The notes beneath the pieces are model-generated. The model made no database searches and had not been told where the DNA came from. It saw only the letters and a program-made list of their open reading frames with translations. A stretch of DNA of 64,000 bases from Nitrospirales bacterium (GTDB lineage: Bacteria > Nitrospirota > Nitrospiria > Nitrospirales > UBA8639), in the NCBI GenBank assembly GCA_022828225.1, contig JAJEJG010000005.1, positions 62,001-126,000 of the forward strand, written 5' to 3'. Below are positions 46,097 through 54,938 of the stretch, piece by piece; the first letter of the stretch is position 1; every line of letters begins with the position of its first letter. The position numbers were made by a program, and so were the translations under genes.

Positions 46097-47662
46097 TTAC
46101 TTTCTCGACTCACCATAGCCGCCACCGCCCGGAGTTTCAATCCGCAATCGATCCCCCTTCTTCACGACCAGTTCCGTTTTTCCCGGGAGCTTCTTTTCCT
46201 TGCCCTTGCGGATCAACACGTTTCGGCCGGATTGCCCGGATTCACCCCCGGCCAACCCGAACGGTTGCGATTCCCGTCGATCGGACACGATCGTCGCCTG
46301 GGCGTCTTGCAGGAATTCGATTTCACGGATGACCCCGTTACCTCCCGCGTGAACTCCGGCGCCGCCCGTCTTGTCCCGAAGGACGTACCGGGCGATCCGA
46401 AACGGATACGCATACTCCAAGGCTTCGACCGGCGTATTCATCGTATTGGTCATATGGGAATGAATGCCGCTGGCTCCCGGAGATTCCACTCCGGCACCCA
46501 TGCCCCCGCCCAGGGTTTCATAATACGCAAACGGCCGTTGCTTGTCGCAATCCCATCCCCCGATTGTCACATTGTTCATGGTCCCCTGGCTCGCGGCCGG
46601 CACCCGGTCGGGACAGGCCTGCGCCAAGGCCCCCAACAGCACGTCCACGATGCGCTGGGACGTCTCCACGTTGCCCGCGGCCACCGCAGCGGGAAACCTG
46701 GCGTTGACCACCGACCCTTCGGGCGCCCGGACGTGGATGGGCGCCATGCACCCGCTGTTCCCGGGAATGTCCAGCTCCAGCAAACATCGAAACACGTAGG
46801 CCGTGGCCGACACGGTAATCGCATACACCGCGTTGACACTGCCCTCGCACTGGGGTGCACTTCCCTCGAAATCCACCACCACGTCTTCATCCCGGATCGT
46901 CACGGCCACGGCAATCAAGATCGGTTTGTCCTCGATTCCGTCGTCATCGAGCACGTCTTCATACCGATAGGTGCCGTTCGGCAACTGTCTGATGCCGTGC
47001 CGGGTCAGTTGTTCGCTATAGGCCAACAAATCGGCCATGTTGCCGCGCGCGCGCTCCACTCCATAGCGTGACGCCAATTCCCGCAGTCGTTGCTCCCCGA
47101 TACGATTGGCCGCGAGTTGGGCCTGCAAATCACCCGCGCGTTCCCTCGGGGTCCGCACGTTCGCGAGGAAAAAATCCCACAGGGCTTGATTGACCCTGCC
47201 GGCCTCCATGAGTTTCACGGGCGGAATGATCACCCCTTCCTGATACAGTTCCCGGGACAACGGCATGGAGCCCGGCGACATCCCCCCGACGTCGGCGTGG
47301 TGCGCGCGATTGGCCACGAATCCCATGAGCCTGTCGTTCTCGACAAAGACCGGCGAAACGACCGTGATATCCGGCAGGTGCGTCCCGCCGTGAAACGGAT
47401 CATTCAGGACCGCCACGTCGCCCCGTTCAAAGGTCAGGTGCCTGCGACAGGCTTCGACCGAGAGCGGCATGGCCCCCAGATGGACCGGAATATGCGCAGC
47501 CTGCGCCACCAGGTGTCCCGCTTCATCGAACACGGCGCAGGAAAAGTCGCAACGCTCTTTGATGTTCGGGGAAAATGCCGACCGTTGCAGGCGGACCCCC
47601 ATTTCCTCGGCCACCGAACTGAACAGATGTTTGAAGACTTCCCGTTCAACGGCTTTTTGCAC
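46097..47662 (-). CDS. Hydantoinase B/oxoprolinase family protein
   Basis: FSSVAEEMGVRLQRSAFSPNIKERCDFSCAVFDEAGHLVAQAAHIPVHLGAMPLSV...GDVAVLNDPFHGGTHLPDITVVSPVF...TPGGGGYG. Confidence 0.95.
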   Translation of the reverse strand: MQKAVEREVFKHLFSSVAEEMGVRLQRSAFSPNIKERCDFSCAVFDEAGHLVAQAAHIPVHLGAMPLSVEACRRHLTFERGDVAVLNDPFHGGTHLPDITVVSPVFVENDRLMGFVANRAHHADVGGMSPGSMPLSRELYQEGVIIPPVKLMEAGRVNQALWDFFLANVRTPRERAGDLQAQLAANRIGEQRLRELASRYGVERARGNMADLLAYSEQLTRHGIRQLPNGTYRYEDVLDDDGIEDKPILIAVAVTIRDEDVVVDFEGSAPQCEGSVNAVYAITVSATAYVFRCLLELDIPGNSGCMAPIHVRAPEGSVVNARFPAAVAAGNVETSQRIVDVLLGALAQACPDRVPAASQGTMNNVTIGGWDCDKQRPFAYYETLGGGMGAGVESPGASGIHSHMTNTMNTPVEALEYAYPFRIARYVLRDKTGGAGVHAGGNGVIREIEFLQDAQATIVSDRRESQPFGLAGGESGQSGRNVLIRKGKEKKLPGKTELVVKKGDRLRIETPGGGGYGESRK

Positions 47663-49685
47663 GAGCGTCTCCTATGGTGACCAGCACGTTTTGCCAGGCA
47701 TCGACCTGCGCGTGATCGGTTTCCGACAACAGAATGGTCGTATCGTCCTGGAAGATGACGGCAGGTCCGGAAACGTGATGACCCGGTCGTAAAAGACTGC
47801 GATCATAGAACGGGACGGTTCGAGGCCCGGAGGCGAACACGAGGCGGCGTTCATGGCACACGGCCCCCGACGAATCGGCAGGACCGGGGTCCTGCGCCTC
47901 GATCTGCGGGGGACTCACGTCTCCGATTGCCCGAACCCGAAGGTTGACGATCTCCAGGCCCGCAGCCTCGTTCTTGTGCCCGTAGCGCCGGTCGTGTCGT
48001 TCATGAAAGGCCGTTTGAAAATCAGGCGAAAACGGCACGGTCAATTCAAAGGATTGGCCTTGATACCGGAGGTCCAATTCGCAATGCACGTGCCGGGCCG
48101 GCACAGGGACCCGTTGGGTCGAAAGGTCCTCTTGCGCTTGCTCGACCATGGGACCGAACCGGCGTTCCAACTCCTCGAATGGGGTCTCACCCGGACACAT
48201 CACCGTCCGGACGTAATCCAGGAACACGTTCGCCGTCAACATGCCGAGGGCGGACAACGTCGAGGCCGCCATGGGGATCAGGACGCGACCGACGTTGAGG
48301 GATCGCGCCAGTTCGCAGGCATGTACCCCTCCGGCTCCGCCGAACGAAAGCAGCACAAACTCCCGGGGATCGTGCCCACGCTCGATTGACGTCACGCGAA
48401 TGGCCCGCTCCATCTCGGCATTGACCACCTGGAGGATGCCCAGGGCAATCTCCTCCGGGTCAACGGGAGGACCGGCATCGTACTGTGCCAAATCTCGAGA
48501 GAGCGCAGCCAAGGCCTCGCGTGCGGCCTCCGGATCCAACGGCAACTCGCCACCCAACAAACCAGCAGCAGGCAAGCGTCCCAGGAAGGCATTGGCATCC
48601 GTGACCGTGGCCACCTGCCCGCCACGACCGTAGCATGCGGGACCCGGATCGGCACCGGCGCTCTCCGGACCCACGCGCAAGGCCCCTCCGGCATCGACTC
48701 GCGCCAGAGACCCGCCGCCGGCGCCGACTGTATGAATGTCCAGCACCGGCACGCGAATCGGCATGCCGGCGACTTCAGCCTCCGACGTCGTGCGTATCGC
48801 GCCGTTGACCACGGACACGTCCGTGGACGTGCCGCCCATGTCAAACGTGATGAGCTGCGAAAATCCAGCCAGCCGACCAATGTATTCGGCTCCGATCACC
48901 CCGCCCGCGGGTCCGGACAGGATCGACCGGACGCCCTCCTGCCGCACCTGTGCCGCCTGAATCCGCCCGCCGTTCGATTGCATGATATGAAAGGAGCCGC
49001 CGGGGAGCGATTCTTCAAGAGTTTCCAGGTATCGGTTGAGCACTGGAGAGACGTACGCGTTCACCACCGTGGTCGAAGCTCGTTCGAATTCGCGGAATTC
49101 AGGAATCAGCTCATGCGAGGCGGAGACAAAGAATCCCGCTTCCCGGAGGCGTTGCGCGATGTGCCGTTCATGCTCGGGATTCACAAAGGAAAACAGCAGG
49201 GACAGCGCGACGGCTTCAACCCGTTTTTCCCGCAAGGCCTTGATGAGGGACGACAACGAGCGTGTGACCAGGGGTTGCAACACGCGACCGCGATGGTCGA
49301 GCCGTTCCTCAACCTCCAGGCACCGGTCCGGGGGCACGAGCGCGGGCACTCCGCCGCTGAACCAATCATAGAGATTGCGACGGGTTTGCCGGCCGATCTG
49401 CAACACGTCCCGAAACCCCTGGGTCGTAATCAACGCGGCACACGCCCCCTTGCGTTCGAGCAACGCGTTGGTAGCCACGGTCGAGCCGTGCACGACGCTC
49501 AGGCCGGTGGCCGGGGACAGTCTCCGCAATCCTTCCAGCACCGCTTGCGCAGGGTCGGCGGGAGTCGAGAGCACCTTGAAGGTGTTGACGTCACCGGCGG
49601 CATGGTCGTACACCACGAAATCGGTGAAGGTGCCGCCGATGTCAATGCCGATTGAGAGAGGCGATCGTTCGTCGTCCGGGCTCAT
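47646..49685 (-). CDS. Hydantoinase A/oxoprolinase family protein
   Basis: SIGIDIGGTFTDFVVYDHAAGDVNTFKVLSTP...VVHGSTVATNALLERKGACAALITTQGFRDVLQIGRQTR...ITFDMGGTSTDVSVV. Confidence 0.96.
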   Translation of the reverse strand: MSPDDERSPLSIGIDIGGTFTDFVVYDHAAGDVNTFKVLSTPADPAQAVLEGLRRLSPATGLSVVHGSTVATNALLERKGACAALITTQGFRDVLQIGRQTRRNLYDWFSGGVPALVPPDRCLEVEERLDHRGRVLQPLVTRSLSSLIKALREKRVEAVALSLLFSFVNPEHERHIAQRLREAGFFVSASHELIPEFREFERASTTVVNAYVSPVLNRYLETLEESLPGGSFHIMQSNGGRIQAAQVRQEGVRSILSGPAGGVIGAEYIGRLAGFSQLITFDMGGTSTDVSVVNGAIRTTSEAEVAGMPIRVPVLDIHTVGAGGGSLARVDAGGALRVGPESAGADPGPACYGRGGQVATVTDANAFLGRLPAAGLLGGELPLDPEAAREALAALSRDLAQYDAGPPVDPEEIALGILQVVNAEMERAIRVTSIERGHDPREFVLLSFGGAGGVHACELARSLNVGRVLIPMAASTLSALGMLTANVFLDYVRTVMCPGETPFEELERRFGPMVEQAQEDLSTQRVPVPARHVHCELDLRYQGQSFELTVPFSPDFQTAFHERHDRRYGHKNEAAGLEIVNLRVRAIGDVSPPQIEAQDPGPADSSGAVCHERRLVFASGPRTVPFYDRSLLRPGHHVSGPAVIFQDDTTILLSETDHAQVDAWQNVLVTIGDARAKSR

Positions 49686-49750
49686 CGCAAATACGGCCTC
49701 ATGAACGTTGTCCGGCAGCGTAAAATCGAAGCGGGAGACGACGCGTGGCG

Positions 49751-51271
49751 TCAGCCTTTGACCGTTCCGCTGAGGGTCACGATTCTGGGACCGCCCGGCG
49801 CATTGTCGAAAATACGCAACAACGCCTGGTGCCTGCCGGGCGCGGTACTCTCGAAATGAATCGGCAACGCACAGAATTTACCCGTCGCCAGCGTCGCCCC
49901 GGCACAGAATTCCCGTTCAATGGAAAAGGCCCGGGATCCTTCCAGTACGATATCGTCTATGCTCAAGGAGCCGAGCCCGACATTGGCGACGGTCAATTGA
50001 TGCGTGCGCCGGGCCGGCGCATCCGCGTCCGCCGAAAACCGGACAGCTTCGGCACTCAGGCTGATGGAAGGGATGACCGCCTTCCCGCCCAACAGGATCG
50101 ACACGTCATCCGAACCGCTGTTGGCCGTCACGATGTCCGGCAACCCGTCGTGGTCGAAATCCTCGATCCCCATGGCGGTCGGCACCTTGCCGACGGCATA
50201 GTGCCCGGCGGGCTGAAACGACCCGTCTCCCCGTCCCAAAAGGATAGACGTACTGTCTGACGTCCGATTGGTGGAAATCAGGTCGAGATAGCCATCGCCA
50301 TCCAGATCCCGGTAGCTTAACGCCACGGGACTGAAGCCCACTTCCATGTTCGCGGGTTTGGTGTATTGACCGGGGCTGAGTTGCAGCAGCAGCTTGACGC
50401 TGTCGGTAAACAAACTGGTCACCATGAGATCCAGGTTTCCGTCGGCATCCACGTCCGTTTGGGTCACGGCGCTCAGCGTGAACCCGGCTTGAATGGTTCT
50501 CCAGGCGGAAAACGTGCCCTGGCCCTGGTTTCTCAACACTGACGCGTATCCGTTCGGCGTCCGCCAACTCGGCTGGCTCCACGTCAACGTGAGGTCCGGC
50601 AACCCGTCGTCGTCCAGGTCCGCCAGTGAAGCGCCGGTCGGGAATAAACCGTTCCGGTCCTGCTCTTCGACGTGTTGAGCCAACGCAAACGTTCCATCCC
50701 CGTTGTTCAGCAGGACCGCCCAACTGAACGGCGGGTAATGTCCGAATCGCCCGCTGTTGACCACGACCATATCCTGATCCTCATCGCCGTCTACGTCACC
50801 CAGCGCGAGAAACGTCGGACCTTTCCCCGTCGGATACGGAACGGGTTTCCGGAAAAACCCGTTCCCCTTGCCCAACAGGACGACAACGCGGTCGGCTCCG
50901 GTCTCGGCCACGACCAGATCCAACGTCCCATCCCGGTCCAGATCTCCCGTGGACAGAAACATCGGACTCTGTCCCACGCCGAAGGAATAGCCCGAGCGAA
51001 ACGTGCCGTTCCCGTTGCCCAACAACACCGAGACGTCGTCCGAGTCACTGTTCGCCGTCGCAATATCCAAATGACCGTCTTCATTGAAATCGCCGACCGC
51101 GAGCCCTTCCGGATGCGCCCCGACGGGCGCCGACAAGACCGGAGTAAAGACGAGGTTTTGCGCAAGAGCAGGACCGGCAGCAACGAGTACCATCGCGCCG
51201 CATACGGTCCCTGCCATGAACACGCGCCCGACACGTCCGAGCATCACGTTCGGCTCCCTTCTGCCGGTCAC
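49751..51271 (-). CDS. FG-GAP/VCBS repeat secreted protein
   Basis: Signal peptide VFMAGTVCGAMVLVAAGPALAQ; repeats GDFNEDGHLDIATANSDSDDVSVLLGNGNGTF, GDLDRDGTLDLVVAETGADRVVVLLGKGNGFF. Confidence 0.93.
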   Translation of the reverse strand: MTGRREPNVMLGRVGRVFMAGTVCGAMVLVAAGPALAQNLVFTPVLSAPVGAHPEGLAVGDFNEDGHLDIATANSDSDDVSVLLGNGNGTFRSGYSFGVGQSPMFLSTGDLDRDGTLDLVVAETGADRVVVLLGKGNGFFRKPVPYPTGKGPTFLALGDVDGDEDQDMVVVNSGRFGHYPPFSWAVLLNNGDGTFALAQHVEEQDRNGLFPTGASLADLDDDGLPDLTLTWSQPSWRTPNGYASVLRNQGQGTFSAWRTIQAGFTLSAVTQTDVDADGNLDLMVTSLFTDSVKLLLQLSPGQYTKPANMEVGFSPVALSYRDLDGDGYLDLISTNRTSDSTSILLGRGDGSFQPAGHYAVGKVPTAMGIEDFDHDGLPDIVTANSGSDDVSILLGGKAVIPSISLSAEAVRFSADADAPARRTHQLTVANVGLGSLSIDDIVLEGSRAFSIEREFCAGATLATGKFCALPIHFESTAPGRHQALLRIFDNAPGGPRIVTLSGTVKG

Positions 51272-51537
51272 TCCGGCAACGACCGCTCGTCCGTTGAAAA
51301 GGTTTTCTTCAAGGCGATCTCCACTTCATCCGTCGCCGCCATCCCCCGGTTGCGAACGTGGACGGACCAGGAAGGATGGGCTCGCAAGGCCGCCACCACG
51401 GTCTTGAACAATTCAGGTTTGACCCGGGTTTCCCAATCATGCAGCCACGCGTACCCGTCGTCGTCGCCCTCGTAATCTTCCGGGAACTCAGCGACGAGAT
51501 TAAACCGAAGGGTAAACGTTTTTTCTTCTTCAAACAT
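51268..51537 (-). CDS. Hypothetical protein
   Basis: MFEEEKTFTLRFNLVAEFPEDYEGDDDGYAWLHDWETRVKPELFKTVVAALRAHPSWSVHVRNRGMAATDEVEIAL; ATGA-type junction with the FG-GAP gene. Confidence 0.65.
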   Translation of the reverse strand: MFEEEKTFTLRFNLVAEFPEDYEGDDDGYAWLHDWETRVKPELFKTVVAALRAHPSWSVHVRNRGMAATDEVEIALKKTFSTDERSLPE

Positions 51538-51682
51538 CTCGGGTTATCCTATACGCATTGTACTTCCTTGTTGTCATCCCCGCAGTTCCCGGTGTCATCC
51601 CCGATCCTCGATCGAGTCAAGGACAGGCTTTGATCGGGGATCCAGTGTCTTTTTGACTTTACAAACGAAGAAAAAGAAAAAC

Positions 51683-51717
51683 CCTGGATCCTCGATTAAA
51701 AATGTCGAGGATGACAG
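51683..51717. repeat. Dispersed repeat CTGGATCCTCGATTAAAAATGTCGAGGATGACAG
   Basis: Near-identical to 33620-33654. Confidence 0.75.
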
Positions 51718-51774
51718 AAAGAGGAATCGGGAATGACAGATTCGGGCTATGTGCATGCCAATGACAAGGAGCGG

Positions 51775-52728
51775 TTACTCCGCAATGTCTTTCGCCCGGC
51801 GATCAAGATAACCCGACCGGACGGCCCCATAGAGATCGATGGTGGACTCTTCAAGCCCCTCGAACGTCTCGAGGTTGATGGCACGACTATTGACACGGTC
51901 CCCTGCATTCAGACCCAGGTTCGGGACAAAGGGGATAAAATAGTTGACCGGGTTCATGAAAATATCGCCGGCGTACCCCACCGCATGCCGAACCGTCATA
52001 GGAGGCAGCAACGGCAGGACCATATAGGGCCCGGAAGCTACGCCATAGGATGCCAGGGTCTGACCCGTATCTTCCACCGGCGGGGCTTCAATGTCGAACA
52101 TATATTTCGCAACGTCGAAAAGCCCTCCCACGCCAAGGATCGAATTCAAAAGGAACCGCTGCATTTCCGTTCCGGCCCGGTCGAATTTCCCCTGGAAGAC
52201 GTTGTTAAGAAAGCGTGAAGCAAACCCCAGGTTATTAAAGGCATTGGCCAGGGAATCCTGAACGTCAGGCGCTACCACGGCAGAGTAAGCCCTGGCCGCC
52301 GGTTTCAGCGCATAGCGGTCGAGATTGTAGCTGAGTCTAAAGGTCGTTGTATTGAACGGCTCCCAGGGATCCTGTACCGGTTCGCTCTCGGTCGCGAATG
52401 GGTCCTCGAACGTGCTCTCGAAGACGGTCTCATCCATGAGGGGAATTTCTTCTTCGTCATCTTTGGCTAATCCCCCGAGAAGCGGTTGCTCGCTTGGACG
52501 AACGGAGTCACCGTCCGGATCTGGTGGGAAATACGGCAGGGCAATGAGCTCCACGGAAGGACGCGACATTGCCCGTTCAATGGCAGCCGCTCCTATCGGA
52601 TGCTTCAGTTGTGCGAAAACCGCCGGAGGGGAGATCTGAGGGCTGATGGGCTCAGCCGGAACGACCAATGGAAGTCCCAAGACACACAGAAAGAGAGCTG
52701 TCAGGGTCAAGTAAGTCCGAGCCTTCAT
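51775..52728 (-). CDS. mlaA: MlaA/VacJ family lipoprotein
   Basis: DPWEPFNTTTFRLSYNLDRYALKPAARAYSAVVAPDVQDSLANAFNNLGFASRFLNNVFQGKFDRAGTEMQRFLLNSILGVGGLFD...YMVLPLLPPMTVRHAVGYAGD. Confidence 0.94.
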   Translation of the reverse strand: MKARTYLTLTALFLCVLGLPLVVPAEPISPQISPPAVFAQLKHPIGAAAIERAMSRPSVELIALPYFPPDPDGDSVRPSEQPLLGGLAKDDEEEIPLMDETVFESTFEDPFATESEPVQDPWEPFNTTTFRLSYNLDRYALKPAARAYSAVVAPDVQDSLANAFNNLGFASRFLNNVFQGKFDRAGTEMQRFLLNSILGVGGLFDVAKYMFDIEAPPVEDTGQTLASYGVASGPYMVLPLLPPMTVRHAVGYAGDIFMNPVNYFIPFVPNLGLNAGDRVNSRAINLETFEGLEESTIDLYGAVRSGYLDRRAKDIAE

Positions 52729-52843
52729 AAGCTGTTACTCCATCGCGAGAAGGACCATACACTCATGCGTCCTACGGAAACTACTTTGATCTGTAAGCCC
52801 CGCTCAGGCAGAACATGCCGGTGGAGTGAAGCTTTGGGAACCT

Positions 52844-53083
52844 TTACTCGGAACTGCCTAACATGTCATCGACCAACGGGCGATTGATATCTTCACAGCC
52901 CGGGCATAGGACGTCAAACAGCGCCTCATAGTTCTCGACGTAGTTCCGGTCATCGGCCAATTTTTCCCCGAGCGCGTCCTGGTAACAGGTATCACACAAC
53001 ATCATGATCCCACGCATCACCGAGACCATTTTGCGACCATGGCTTCCAGTCATACGACACCCCTTTTCAGGATTCGATAGCAT
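52844..53083 (-). CDS. Small Cys-containing hypothetical protein
   Basis: MLCDTCYQDALGEKLADDRNYVENYEALFDVLCPGCEDINRPLVDDMLGSSE; CxxC pairs. Confidence 0.5.
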   Translation of the reverse strand: MLSNPEKGCRMTGSHGRKMVSVMRGIMMLCDTCYQDALGEKLADDRNYVENYEALFDVLCPGCEDINRPLVDDMLGSSE

Positions 53084-53148
53084 GTCACCATCACATCGAC
53101 CATACCATCCGTCTTCCGTAATGCGCGAATCCCCAAGCGCAGAGGCCG

Positions 53149-53367
53149 TTACGACCAGCCTCGTTGTTGGGCCAGCAAAAAATCTTCCGTCTCAAGATCG
53201 ATGCCGCACTCCGGACATTCATACGGTTGCTCAGGCGGAGGGATCGACAATTCCCTCTCCTGGATACGTCCCTGACAAACGTGATAAAAGTGTCCACCGG
53301 CATGTTCTGAATCCAATGGATCATTTTCAAATTTGAGAATCATGGTCTGCCCGATAAATGTAGCCAT
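53149..53367 (-). CDS. Small zinc-ribbon hypothetical protein
   Basis: GGHFYHVCQGRIQERELSIPPPEQPYECPECGIDLETEDFLLAQQRGWS. Confidence 0.45.
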   Translation of the reverse strand: MATFIGQTMILKFENDPLDSEHAGGHFYHVCQGRIQERELSIPPPEQPYECPECGIDLETEDFLLAQQRGWS

Positions 53368-53429
53368 ACGTTATAACAAGGTCACCAAAAGGTGTGCAAT
53401 CCTCGGCACGCGGGAGCACTGCGCTCCAA

Positions 53430-53552
53430 TCCCCCTCCTTTGTAAGGAGGGGAAAGGGGAGGTAGAGGCTGTGACCAAGACAGCCAAACACCGTACTCCA
53501 TGGACGCGTGGCTCTACCCCACCTTCCCTCCCCTTACAAAAGGGAGGAACAA
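53430..53552. repeat. Second inverted pair of the CCCCTCCTTTGTAAGGAGGGG repeat family
   Basis: ccccctcctttgtaaggaggggaaaggggaggtag ... accttccctccccttacaaaagggaggaac; overlaps the 5' part of the ORF 53333-54694. Confidence 0.75.
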
Positions 53553-53566
53553 GACAGCCCTTTTTG

Positions 53567-54694
53567 TTTGGTTCTTTTTTTGCGATCAGCCTCTTATTCT
53601 GTTTGATAGCACACCAGGCGTGGGCGTTGTCGCAACAGCCTCCGGCTGAACGAATCGCCCTGGCTCCCGTCCTCACCCGGGGGCTCGTCCAACCCGTCCT
53701 TATCGGGCACGCGGGCGACCGCAGCAACCGGCTCTTCATCGTGGAGCAGCCCGGCAGAATCCGGATCCTTCGGAAAGGCGCCCTGCAAACCTCGGCATTT
53801 CTGGACATCTCCGACCGGGTCGACTTCGGCGGGGAAATGGGGCTGCTGGGATTGGCATTCCACCCCCGCTTTGCGAAGAACGGACGGTTCTTCGTCAATT
53901 ATACAAGAAAGCCGGACGGGGCAACGGTCGTGGCCGAATATCGGATTTCTCAAAACTCGGAGCATGCCCTCCGTGATGAACGAACCCTGATGGTGATTCC
54001 CCAGCCCTATTCGAACCATAACGGCGGGATGGCGGAGTTCGGGCCTGATGGATATCTGTACATTGCCATGGGAGACGGCGGAGCCGGCGGGGACCCGGGG
54101 AATCGAGGGCAAAACCCCGACACCCTGCTGGGCAAGATATTGCGCATCGACGTGGATCAGGGCGACCCGTATGGCATCCCCCCCGACAACCCCTTTGCCG
54201 GGCAACCGGATGGACGGGAAATCTTCGCCCTGGGCTTCCGGAATCCCTGGCGATTTTCGTTCGACCGGCAGACCGGCCGTTTATGGGTCGCGGACGTGGG
54301 ACAGAATCAATGGGAAGAAATCGACGTGGTGGAAGCCGGGAACAACTACGGCTGGCGGATCATGGAAGGAAACCATTGTTTTCTGCCTCCTCGGGGCTGC
54401 AGCACGACCGGGCTGACGCTCCCCGTGGCGGAATATCGGAATCAATCACCATCCTGCGCCGTCACGGGCGGATACGTGTATCGGGGGAAACGAGTGGACT
54501 TCCTGCGAGGCACTTACGTATTCGGCGATTACTGCAGCGGCCGGATCATGGGCCTGCCCGACGGACAACCGCAGGTCCTGCTGGCCTCGGGGTTGAGAAT
54601 TTCGTCCTTCGGTGAGGATGAAGCAGGCGAACTGTACGTCGTGGACCACGGAGGCGGCATCTACAAAATCACCCCGGCAAGGACGAAGAAGTAA
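53567..54694 (+). CDS. PQQ-dependent sugar (glucose/sorbosone-type) dehydrogenase, secreted
   Basis: GLVQPVLIGHAGDRSNRLFIVEQPGRIRIL...FLDISDRVDFGGEMGLLGLAFHPRFAKNGRFFVNYT...DGYLYIAMGDGGAGGDPGNRGQNPDTLLGKILRIDVD. ORF opens at 53333, but that 5' part is repeat-derived; start near 53567 (TTG) is inferred. Confidence 0.85.
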   Translation, partial: FGSFFAISLLFCLIAHQAWALSQQPPAERIALAPVLTRGLVQPVLIGHAGDRSNRLFIVEQPGRIRILRKGALQTSAFLDISDRVDFGGEMGLLGLAFHPRFAKNGRFFVNYTRKPDGATVVAEYRISQNSEHALRDERTLMVIPQPYSNHNGGMAEFGPDGYLYIAMGDGGAGGDPGNRGQNPDTLLGKILRIDVDQGDPYGIPPDNPFAGQPDGREIFALGFRNPWRFSFDRQTGRLWVADVGQNQWEEIDVVEAGNNYGWRIMEGNHCFLPPRGCSTTGLTLPVAEYRNQSPSCAVTGGYVYRGKRVDFLRGTYVFGDYCSGRIMGLPDGQPQVLLASGLRISSFGEDEAGELYVVDHGGGIYKITPARTKK

Positions 54695-54725
54695 CTCCAC
54701 CGCCCTACCCGCCCTTTCTTTGTTT

Positions 54726-54869
54726 AGGAACCTCTGATTTATTGTGATAGCGGGATGCAGGGCAAGGCGTCCCGGAGCGAAACCCGAGGCTTATCATGGA
54801 GATAGGTGAGGGTTGAGCGAGGACACAACGCGGCCATGCGCCCGATAGTGCACTAAATCAGAGGTTCCT
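54726..54869. mobile_element. MITE-like element, copy 2 (both terminal inverted repeats intact)
   Basis: AGGAACCTCTGATTTA ... TAAATCAGAGGTTCCT ends; flanks consistent with 4-bp TTTA duplication; internal sequence is reverse complement of 36664-36796 with only a few mismatches. Confidence 0.85.
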
Positions 54870-54938
54870 TTAGTTGACGGAATCATGGTATCTTGATATT
54901 CCGCTTGCATTTTATTTTTCCCCTTCGACGTATCAGCC

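Noticed and set aside
48732-49655. 307-aa plus-strand ORF
   Set aside because: Antisense to hydantoinase A.
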